Of a stretch of 64,000 nt of DNA, positions 16,829 through 23,731 are shown in pieces; positions within the stretch are counted from its first letter, which is position 1; each line of letters starts with the position of its first letter. Source of the DNA: an uncultured Pseudomonas sp. (GTDB lineage Bacteria; Pseudomonadota; Gammaproteobacteria; Pseudomonadales; Pseudomonadaceae); NCBI GenBank assembly GCA_943912755.1, contig CALTWF010000010.1, positions 1-64,000 on the forward strand, in the 5' to 3' direction. The position numbers and the translations under genes were made by a program. The notes beneath the pieces are model-generated. The model was not told the origin of the DNA. It did not search any database and saw only the letters and a program-made list of their open reading frames with translations.

Positions 16829-17635
16829 ATGCAACTCATCGACATCGGCGTCAATCTGACCAACGCCAGTTTTGCCGGCATTCACCAGGATGTGCTGGAC
16901 CGCGCCGAGGCCGCCGGCGTGCAGCAGATGCTCCTGACCGGCACCAGCCTGGCCGGCAGCGAAGAGGCCCTGGAGCTGTGCCAGCGCCTCGACGAAAGTG
17001 GCCGGCGCCTGTTTTCCACCGCCGGTGTCCACCCCCACGACGCCAGCCAGTGGAACAGCAACAGCCCGCGCCAGTTGCGCCAGCTGCTGGAGCAACCGCG
17101 AGTGCAGGCGGTCGGTGAATGCGGCCTCGACTTCAACCGCGATTTCTCGCCGCGCCCGCAACAGGAAAAAGCCCTGGAAGACCAGCTGGCCCTGGCTGTC
17201 GAACTGCAGATGCCGGTGTTTCTCCATGAGCGCGACGCCAGCGAGCGCCTGCTGCATATCCTCAAGGACTACCGCGACCACCTGAGCGCCGCCGTGGTGC
17301 ACTGCTTCACCGGCGAGCGCGAGGCGCTGTTCGGCTACCTCGACCTCGACCTGCACATCGGCATCACCGGCTGGATCTGCGACGAGCGCCGCGGCACCCA
17401 CCTGCACGGGCTGGTCGGCAACATCCCCGAAGGCCGCCTGATGCTGGAGAGCGATGCGCCCTACCTGCTGCCGCGCAGCCTGCGGCCGAAACCGAAGAAC
17501 GGTCGCAATGAGCCGGCATACTTGCCCGAGGTATTGCGTGAAGTGGCCAGGCATCGCGGCGAGTCCGAGGCCCACCTGGCGGCACATACAACCCTGTGTG
17601 CCCAACGCTTCTTCGGCCTCCCGGAGCTGGCTTGA
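16829..17635 (+). CDS. tatD: TatD-family metal-dependent deoxyribonuclease
   Basis: TatD proteins are cytoplasmic Mg-dependent 3'-5' nucleases linked to DNA repair and RNA turnover. The 268-residue TIM-barrel protein begins MQLIDIGVNL; the usual first metal pair HxH is replaced by the N-type variant seen in E. coli TatD. It has STAGVHPHDAS, AVGECGLDF with the metal-bridging Glu, VFLHERDA, VVHCFTGE and the final ESDAPYL. GAGGT lies six bases before the ATG. It stands alone, divergent from mltF by 164 bases. Confidence 0.92.
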   Translation: MQLIDIGVNLTNASFAGIHQDVLDRAEAAGVQQMLLTGTSLAGSEEALELCQRLDESGRRLFSTAGVHPHDASQWNSNSPRQLRQLLEQPRVQAVGECGLDFNRDFSPRPQQEKALEDQLALAVELQMPVFLHERDASERLLHILKDYRDHLSAAVVHCFTGEREALFGYLDLDLHIGITGWICDERRGTHLHGLVGNIPEGRLMLESDAPYLLPRSLRPKPKNGRNEPAYLPEVLREVARHRGESEAHLAAHTTLCAQRFFGLPELA

Positions 17636-17730
17636 CACATATCAAGATTTATTGCTGATTAGTCGACCAGAATGCTGGCACCTTGCCAAAAAACTTTCCG
17701 CTCAAACGCTTAACTCAGAGAAGACCTACC

Positions 17731-19209
17731 ATGGGTGCCTGGCTTAGCAACATCTCCCTGAAGTACAAGTTCTGGGCTGTCAACGCGGTCGCCTTCGTCA
17801 CCACCCTATTCCTGGTGCTGTACGCGGTCTTCCTCGAACAGCAGGCCCGGGTCGACGAAGCCCATGACCGCGCCGTGGCCGAAGCCAGGTTGCTCGCGGC
17901 CTGGCCCGCCGGGCAAGCCCTGCCACAGGCCCCGCATATCCTCGCCTTCGCCCCCGGGCAGGCGCCCAGCTACCAGGGCCAGCCGGTCGCCGCGCTGGCC
18001 AATGCCAGCGGCTGGGTCAGCATCGACCCCTATGCCGTGTTCGGTGAAGCGCCGCTGGCCGGGGCCCAGGTCATCAGCCGCGACGGCCAGCGCATCGCCG
18101 TACTCGCGCCGTCGCCCAGCTTCGTGCAGGTCTACAGCGACCGCTTCGGCAACTACGCGGTGTGCGTGCTGATCCTGATGCTGGCGATGCTTTGTGCTTC
18201 GCAGTTGCTGATCCGCTTCCTGCTGGCCCAGCTCAACACCCTCAAGGACGTGATCCTGCACGTCGAGAAGACCGGCGACCTGTCGGCCCGGGTGCCGCTG
18301 TCCTGCGGCGACGAGGTCGGCCAGATGGCCAGCGCCTTCAACGCCATGCAGACCACCTACCACCGGGTGGTCAACACGGTCGCGGTGACCGCCGCGCAAC
18401 TGGACTCCGGCGCCGCGCGCCTGGCGTCGAACATGAGCGACGTGCGCCAGGGCATGCTCGGCCAGCAGAGCGAGACCGACCAGGCGGCCACGGCGATCAA
18501 CGAGATGTCCGCCACCGTCTACCACATCGCCCAGCACGCCGGCGCCACCCGCGACCTGTCGCAGACCGCCGACACCCTGGCCGGCAGCGGCAAGGACGTG
18601 GTCAACCGGGTGCAGACCTCCATCGCCGGGCTGTCCAGCGGCGTGCAGCAGACCGCCGAAATGATTCGCCAGCTGGCCGAGGACAGCCAGAAGATCAACG
18701 GCGTGGTCAACGTGATCCACAGCATCGCCGAACAGACCAACCTGCTCGCCCTCAATGCCGCCATCGAGGCCGCCCGCGCCGGCGACCTGGGCCGTGGCTT
18801 CGCCGTGGTCGCCGATGAAGTGCGCAACCTGGCCAAGCGCGTGCAGAGCTCAACCGACGAGATCACCGAGATGGTCTCCGCCCTGCAGGCCGGGACCAAG
18901 GACGCGGTGGAGTTCATGACCGAGAGTTCGTTCAAGGCCGACGACTGCGTCAAGCAGGCCCAGGAAGCCGGCGAGGCGCTGGCGGAGATCACCGCGGCGG
19001 TGGCGCAGATGCGCGAGAGCAACACGCAGATCGCCGTGGCGGCGGAGCAGCAAAGCCAGGTCGCCGAGGAAATGAACCGCGCGGTGGTGAGCATCCGCGA
19101 CGTGACCGAGGACACGGTGCAGCAGACGGTGTCGTCGGCCAGCACCAGCAGCGAGCTGGCCACCCTGGCCGGGGAGCTGAACAAGGTGATCGGGCAGTTG
19201 AAGCTGTAG
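17731..19209 (+). CDS. Methyl-accepting chemotaxis protein
   Basis: This is a 492-residue chemoreceptor that signals to CheA through CheW. It has a first TM helix (about 13-33), a short periplasmic sensor of about 115 residues, a second TM helix (about 152-175), a HAMP domain (about 176-230) and a long cytoplasmic coiled coil. The conserved signalling tip is AEQTNLLALNAAIEAARAG. The sensor is smaller than a double-Cache or 4-helix domain, and its ligand cannot be guessed. No pentapeptide tether for CheR is present at the end (GQLKL). Ribosome site weak. Followed by a REP doublet. Confidence 0.93.
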   Translation: MGAWLSNISLKYKFWAVNAVAFVTTLFLVLYAVFLEQQARVDEAHDRAVAEARLLAAWPAGQALPQAPHILAFAPGQAPSYQGQPVAALANASGWVSIDPYAVFGEAPLAGAQVISRDGQRIAVLAPSPSFVQVYSDRFGNYAVCVLILMLAMLCASQLLIRFLLAQLNTLKDVILHVEKTGDLSARVPLSCGDEVGQMASAFNAMQTTYHRVVNTVAVTAAQLDSGAARLASNMSDVRQGMLGQQSETDQAATAINEMSATVYHIAQHAGATRDLSQTADTLAGSGKDVVNRVQTSIAGLSSGVQQTAEMIRQLAEDSQKINGVVNVIHSIAEQTNLLALNAAIEAARAGDLGRGFAVVADEVRNLAKRVQSSTDEITEMVSALQAGTKDAVEFMTESSFKADDCVKQAQEAGEALAEITAAVAQMRESNTQIAVAAEQQSQVAEEMNRAVVSIRDVTEDTVQQTVSSASTSSELATLAGELNKVIGQLKL

Positions 19210-19218
19210 AGAATTTCA

Positions 19219-19287
19219 GGGCCTCATCGCTGGCAAGCCAGCTCCCACAGGGATCGTGTGGGAGCTGGCTTGCCAGCGATGAGGCCC
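19219..19287. repeat. REP doublet (REPIN/BIME-like), 31-bp perfect arms
   Basis: Two perfect 31-base inverted arms surround a 7-base loop. They run from GGGCCTCATCGCTGG to CCAGCGATGAGGCCC and share the core GCAAGCCAGCTCCCACA. Nearly the same core recurs at 22944-23026 and 57934-58029. Such paired elements are mobilised by RAYT transposases in Pseudomonas; none is encoded in the window. Confidence 0.85.
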
Positions 19288-19395
19288 CAAAAAGCACCAC
19301 AGCACTATCCTGCCGATCAATCCCCTCAATTGGCCCCACCTACAAGCCACAACTATTCTTCCGACATGCGCCAACGAAAAGTCCGAGGAATATCC

Positions 19396-19761
19396 ATGAA
19401 CAAACGCCTGCCCAACCTGCCCGCCTGGCAATGGCGCGGCTATCACCACAACCACCGCAACCCGACCAACCTGGTGCTGCACCTGATCGCCGTGCCGCTG
19501 TTCATCGTCGGCGCGTTGCTGGTGCTGTCGGGGTTGTTCAGCCTGGACCTCGGCCAGATCATCGTCGGCGTCATCAGCCTGGTCGCCGGCCTCGGCCTGC
19601 AGCGCCAGGGCCATCGCCTGGAAGCCGAACAGCCGGAGCCGTTCAGCGACCGCCAGGACGCGGTCAAGCGCCTGCTCACCGAGCAGTTCATCACCTTCCC
19701 GCGCTTCGTTCTGAGTGGTGCCTGGTGGCGCGCCTGGCGCGAACGCCACCGGCATCGTTGA
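19396..19761 (+). CDS. Mpo1-like (DUF962) membrane protein
   Basis: The 121-residue protein contains the Mpo1/DUF962 pattern YHHNHRNPTN near residue 16, whose His and Asn residues bind iron in yeast Mpo1, a dioxygenase acting on 2-hydroxy fatty acids. Two hydrophobic helices follow (about 27-48 and 52-72). The C-terminal part is basic. AGGA six bases before the ATG supports the start. Whether the bacterial protein has alpha-oxidation activity is unknown. It converges on the thioesterase gene with three bases between stops. Confidence 0.8.
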   Translation: MNKRLPNLPAWQWRGYHHNHRNPTNLVLHLIAVPLFIVGALLVLSGLFSLDLGQIIVGVISLVAGLGLQRQGHRLEAEQPEPFSDRQDAVKRLLTEQFITFPRFVLSGAWWRAWRERHRHR

Positions 19762-19764
19762 GGC

Positions 19765-20562
19765 TCAGGCGAACACCGTCACCGTCTGCCGGCTGACCGC
19801 CAGCAACTCGCCCGCCGCATTCCAGGTGCAGGCGGCGGTATGCCCGTAGCCATCGCGGGAATGCTCGATCACCGCGCAGTACCTGCACCAGTCCAGGGTG
19901 CTGAGGCTGGCCACCGGCTGGACGAACTCGATGGTCCAGGTCAGGGTGCTGCCCGCCGCCGGCTTGCTCAGCCAGGGCAGCGTCGCCGGCGGCCAGGCAT
20001 CCACCAGCGCCAGCAGATGGGCCTCGGTCACCGGCTCTTCTACCGCATCGCGCAGGCGCATCCAGCCGCCCATCTGCCGCTCCGGCTTATTGGAGAACGG
20101 TAGGCTGCCGATGCCCCAGCGCATCGACAGGAAGCGGATGTATTCCGGGGTCACGCCGGGGATATAGGGCATCTCCGGGCTGGACTCGGCCAGGCTCTTC
20201 ATCTCCACCGCCGGCAGCGCCGGGATGTCGATCACCGAGTTGCGCCCGGCGCCGAAGCTGCCCTGCACCAGGGTCACCGTCTGGCCGTTCTGGATCGCGC
20301 GGCCGAGCAGCGAACTCACCGCCTTGCCTTCGCGCAGCAGTTCCACTTCGAAGCTGATCGGCACATTGGGTTCGGCGGGGCCGACGAAGGTGATCGCCAG
20401 TGAGCGCACCGGACGCTCCGGCGACACCCGCGCATGCATGGCCTCGTACACCAGCGCCGCCATCAGGCCGCCAAAACAGGCGCGGCCCTGGGCCCACTCG
20501 GCGGGAATCACCACCTCTTGCGGGCGCTGGCGCACCGCGGTGAGCAGTTGGGAAAAATTCAT
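19765..20562 (-). CDS. TesB-like acyl-CoA thioesterase (double hotdog fold)
   Basis: The 265-residue length fits a tandem hotdog thioesterase of the TesB/PaaI-like superfamily. GGLMAALVYEAMHA near residue 31 is the first hotdog helix, and TWTIEFVQP and GYGHTAACTWNAAGELLAVSRQ form the second domain, with the typical ending S-R-Q. Family members hydrolyse acyl-CoAs; chain-length preference is not readable. ACGAGGT precedes the ATG. The gene follows the CHAD gene by 85 bases on the minus strand. Confidence 0.82.
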   Translation of the reverse strand: MNFSQLLTAVRQRPQEVVIPAEWAQGRACFGGLMAALVYEAMHARVSPERPVRSLAITFVGPAEPNVPISFEVELLREGKAVSSLLGRAIQNGQTVTLVQGSFGAGRNSVIDIPALPAVEMKSLAESSPEMPYIPGVTPEYIRFLSMRWGIGSLPFSNKPERQMGGWMRLRDAVEEPVTEAHLLALVDAWPPATLPWLSKPAAGSTLTWTIEFVQPVASLSTLDWCRYCAVIEHSRDGYGHTAACTWNAAGELLAVSRQTVTVFA

Positions 20563-20647
20563 GCGGACCTCGTCCTGCGGAAAAGTCCTACGATCTTAAA
20601 AGCAGAGGTGGACGGGTAGCAGGCCGCATAACTGCCAATTCAGCGGC

Positions 20648-21415
20648 CTATCGCTCGTCGATATGCTTGAGCAGGCGGGCCAGGGTCTTGTCGGCCTTGC
20701 GCTCGGCCTGCGCCAGCTGCGCTTGCCACTGCGCCACCAGCGGCGCCAGGTCCGGCTGTTTTTCCGCCTGGGCCAGCCATTGCAGGAGGTCATGCCAGTG
20801 GCCGAGGTCGTCCTGGGCGTTCTTCAGTTCGGCGCGCATCGACTTGCCGATCCGGCTCAGCTTCGGATAGGCCTCGGCGCCATAGCGCGAGCGCTTGATC
20901 AGCAGGCGCAGGCGGTGGCGGTCGAGGGCCGGGTCATGCATGGCCTGGACGATGTTCTTCCATTGCTTGTCCAGGCGCTTGCCGATGCGCTTGCCGAGGT
21001 CCGGCACCAGGCCTTGCTGCTCGATGGCGCGGAGAAAACGCGGGAAGACGTCGATGATCGACAACAGCTTGTGCAACTGCGTGCTGGCCGCCACCGAGGC
21101 GAACACCACGCCTTCCCCGGCGAGGCGGCGTTGCGCCGCCGCCTCCATGTCGAGTTCGAAGAGTTGTTCGGCCAGCACCTCGCGATCACGCAGCGGCGTG
21201 GTCAGGTCGCCGATGGCCTTGGCCGCGCTTTCCAGGTGGTCCACGCCGGGCAGGCCGCGCAATGGCCGCAGCAGGCTGCGCAAGCGCCGCACCGTGGTGC
21301 GCAGGTCGTGCAGCGCCTCGCTGTCGGTGTTTTCCGCCAGGCGCGCCTGGCAGGCCATCAGGCGTACCTGCAGGCCCAGGATCTCGGCGACGACGTGATC
21401 GAACATCTTCGACAT
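20648..21415 (-). CDS. CHAD-domain protein
   Basis: CHAD domains are alpha-helical, with conserved His, Arg and Lys residues that bind inorganic polyphosphate. The 255-residue protein shows ALHDLRTTVRRLRSLLRPLRG near residue 33 and DRHRLRLLIKRSRYGAEAY near residue 165, the two halves of the CHAD repeat with basic faces. No adjoining CYTH or ppk gene is present. It lies 16 bases after the small lipoprotein gene, whose gap holds the GGGAG ribosome site, so the two are probably cotranscribed. Confidence 0.86.
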   Translation of the reverse strand: MSKMFDHVVAEILGLQVRLMACQARLAENTDSEALHDLRTTVRRLRSLLRPLRGLPGVDHLESAAKAIGDLTTPLRDREVLAEQLFELDMEAAAQRRLAGEGVVFASVAASTQLHKLLSIIDVFPRFLRAIEQQGLVPDLGKRIGKRLDKQWKNIVQAMHDPALDRHRLRLLIKRSRYGAEAYPKLSRIGKSMRAELKNAQDDLGHWHDLLQWLAQAEKQPDLAPLVAQWQAQLAQAERKADKTLARLLKHIDER

Positions 21416-21431
21416 GTCACTCCCTCACTGC

Positions 21432-21710
21432 TCAGCGTCCGGCACGGGACTCGCGGATATAGAAACGGGCTTTCTCGGCTTTTCTGGTGCAACCCTCGAA
21501 GGCCTCGAACTGCTGCTGGGTCTTGGCGCCGGTCAGCAACGACAGGGCCTTGGAATAGCTGACCGTACCGGCGAAACCTTCGGCCTTGGCCAGGTCGAGC
21601 TCTTTCCAGGCGGCGTCGAGCTGGGAGCCGCAACTGTCACGATAGGCCGTCTTGCCCGCGCAGCCAGCCAGGGCCAGAACGATCAGGGGCAGGGTTATCC
21701 AGGCTTTCAT
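21432..21710 (-). CDS. Small lipoprotein of unknown function
   Basis: The 92-residue precursor has a signal sequence MKAWITLPLIVLALAGC with the lipobox LALAGC, giving a mature lipoprotein of about 75 residues. The mature part is helical (SQLDAAWKELDLAKAEGFAG, then YSKALSLLTGAKTQQQFEAF), resembling one TPR-like hairpin, with two further cysteines (DSCGS, EGCTRK) that could form a disulfide. Residue +2 after the cysteine is Ala, so outer-membrane sorting by Lol is expected. No function known. Precedes the CHAD gene. Confidence 0.78.
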   Translation of the reverse strand: MKAWITLPLIVLALAGCAGKTAYRDSCGSQLDAAWKELDLAKAEGFAGTVSYSKALSLLTGAKTQQQFEAFEGCTRKAEKARFYIRESRAGR

Positions 21711-21865
21711 GGGGTGTTACCTCAAGAGGAAAAATCGGTGATGTCGCCGTGTTCGACGGCTTGGCCATTGAAAAGTGCCATGACCAGCGTAGCCCAGCGC
21801 TGACAGTGATTGAAGCGCAGCGCTGAACAGGCGCATTGTTACGTCATGTGACGGGGGACCGAACC

Positions 21866-22918
21866 ATGAAAAAGCGCGTGGCACTGGTGTTGGGCTCGGG
21901 CGGTGCCCGGGGATATGCGCATATCGGCGTGATCGAGGAAATCGAGCGGCGCGGCTACGAGATTTCCTGTATCGCCGGCTGCTCCATGGGCGCGGTGGTC
22001 GGCGGGATCTACGCCGCCGGCAAGCTGGAGGAGTACCGCAACTGGATCGAAAGCCTCGACTACCTGGATGTGCTGCGCCTGGTGGATGTGAGTTTCCGCC
22101 TGGGTGCGATCCGTGGCGACAAGGTGTTCGGGCAGATCCGCAAGATCGTCGGCGAGATCAACATCGAACAGTTGCGCATCCCCTACACGGCGGTGGCCAC
22201 CGACCTCACCAACCAGCAGGAAATCTGGTTCCAGGAAGGCTGCCTGCACCAGGCCATGCGCGCCTCGGCGGCGATTCCCAGCCTGTTCACCCCGGTGGTG
22301 CAAGGCAACCGCACGCTGGTGGACGGCGGCATCCTCAACCCTCTGCCGATCATCCCGGTGGTGTCCAGCCACAGCGACCTGATCATCGCGGTCAACCTCA
22401 ACTCGACCAACCAGAAGCAATACCAGTTGCCGGTGATCGAACGGCCGGCGGCATTCAAGCTGCGCTTCAACCAGTTGATCAACTCGGTTGGCTCGCGCCT
22501 GCCGTTCCGCCGCAAGCAGGCCGAGGCGCTGCTGGGACTGCAACAGGAGCTGGAACAGGAAATGGCCATCGAGGCGGCCCAGGTGCCCAATCCGTGGCTG
22601 GCCGATGCCGCCAGCCCCAAGGCCCAGCAGCCGTCGGCGGCGCCGGAAAGCGATGGTGCGCCGAAATCGGCCACCGGCTCGTTCATCGTCAACAACGTCG
22701 GGCCGGCCTCGTTGCTCGACCTGATCAACCAGAGTTTCGAGGTGATGCAGACCTCGTTGGCGCAATACAAGATCGCCGGGTATCCGCCGGATGTACTGGT
22801 CAACGTGCCGAAGCGGGTGTGCCGGTTCTTCGAGTTCTACAAGGCGCCGGAGCTGATCGCACTGGGGCGGGAGATTGCGCGGGATACGCTGGACAACTAT
22901 GAGGCGGAGAAGCGCTGA
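21866..22918 (+). CDS. Patatin-like phospholipase (RssA/YlbK-like)
   Basis: This is a patatin-domain serine lipase with a Ser-Asp dyad. The 350-residue protein has the oxyanion loop GSGGARGYAH near residue 11, the nucleophile elbow GCSMG near residue 40 and the catalytic Asp in VDGGILNP near residue 154. After the patatin domain comes a variable Ala/Pro-rich linker (about 245-275) and a conserved tail. No signal peptide, so cytoplasmic. GGGGG about eight bases before the ATG supports this start over the ATG at 21836. Substrate unknown. A REP doublet follows. Confidence 0.88.
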   Translation: MKKRVALVLGSGGARGYAHIGVIEEIERRGYEISCIAGCSMGAVVGGIYAAGKLEEYRNWIESLDYLDVLRLVDVSFRLGAIRGDKVFGQIRKIVGEINIEQLRIPYTAVATDLTNQQEIWFQEGCLHQAMRASAAIPSLFTPVVQGNRTLVDGGILNPLPIIPVVSSHSDLIIAVNLNSTNQKQYQLPVIERPAAFKLRFNQLINSVGSRLPFRRKQAEALLGLQQELEQEMAIEAAQVPNPWLADAASPKAQQPSAAPESDGAPKSATGSFIVNNVGPASLLDLINQSFEVMQTSLAQYKIAGYPPDVLVNVPKRVCRFFEFYKAPELIALGREIARDTLDNYEAEKR

Positions 22919-22943
22919 CCCATCAGTTCTTCGTTGGTATTGA

Positions 22944-23026
22944 GGGCCTCATCGCTGGCAAGCCAGCTCCCACAGGTACTGTACGCACCAGACCTTGTGG
23001 GAGCTGGCTTGCCAGCGATGGGGCCC
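22944..23026. repeat. REP doublet between the patatin gene and kdpE
   Basis: Inverted arms of about 33 bases carry the same core, GCTGGCAAGCCAGCTCCCACAG, as the copy at 19219-19287. They differ by one inserted T and one substitution. The loop contains TACTGTACGCACCAGA. It sits between two convergent genes and may stabilise or end both transcripts. Confidence 0.8.
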
Positions 23027-23032
23027 GGAAGA

Positions 23033-23731
23033 TCACTGCAAATCCTGCCCGATCAAGCGATACCCCACCCCCGGCTCGGTGACGATGAAGCGTGGCGCGG
23101 TCGGGTCATCCCCCAGCTTCTGCCGCACATGGGCGACAACGATGCGCAGGTAGTGGCTGTCGTCGACATGGGTCGGCCCCCAGATGTCCTTGAGCAACTG
23201 CTGCTGGGTGATCACCCGCCCCGGATGCCGCGCCAGCTGCGCCAGCAGTGCGTATTCCTTGCGGGTCAGGGCGACCTCCTCGCCGGCCAGGGTCACCCGC
23301 CGGTACGCCAGGTCCACGGTCAATAGCCCGAAGCTCAAGACCGCCTCCGGGGCAACGGCCTGCGGCACCTGGCGCAGCAGGGCGCGCACCCGGGCGAGAA
23401 ACTCCTGGATGCCAAACGGCTTGGTCACGTAGTCGTTGGCCCCGCCGTCCAGCGCCTGGACCTTCTGCGCCTCGCTGGCCCTGACCGACAGCACCAACAC
23501 CGGCACCGCGCTCCACTCACGCAACTCACCCAGCACGGCCTGGCCGTCCATGTCCGGCAGGCCGAGGTCGAGCACCACCAGGTCCGGGCGCGACAGCGCC
23601 GCCTGGCTCAGGCCTTCGGCGCCGGTGCCCGCCTCCAGCACCTTGTAGCCCTGGGAAGCCAGGCTGATGCGCAGGAACTTGCGGATCTGCGGTTCGTCGT
23701 CGATGACCAGGATGGTCAAGGTCTGGCTCAT
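23033..23731 (-). CDS. kdpE: Response regulator KdpE
   Basis: KdpE is an OmpR-type activator of the kdpFABC potassium-transport genes. The 232-residue protein has a receiver domain (about 1-120) with the phospho-acceptor Asp in LVVLDLGLPDMDG, the conserved Lys in VTKPF, and a winged-helix DNA-binding domain (about 130-228) ending PRFIVTEPGVGYRL. The ATG overlaps the kdpD stop as ATGA, so the two are translationally coupled. A start at 23776 would only extend into kdpD. Confidence 0.95.
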   Translation of the reverse strand: MSQTLTILVIDDEPQIRKFLRISLASQGYKVLEAGTGAEGLSQAALSRPDLVVLDLGLPDMDGQAVLGELREWSAVPVLVLSVRASEAQKVQALDGGANDYVTKPFGIQEFLARVRALLRQVPQAVAPEAVLSFGLLTVDLAYRRVTLAGEEVALTRKEYALLAQLARHPGRVITQQQLLKDIWGPTHVDDSHYLRIVVAHVRQKLGDDPTAPRFIVTEPGVGYRLIGQDLQ

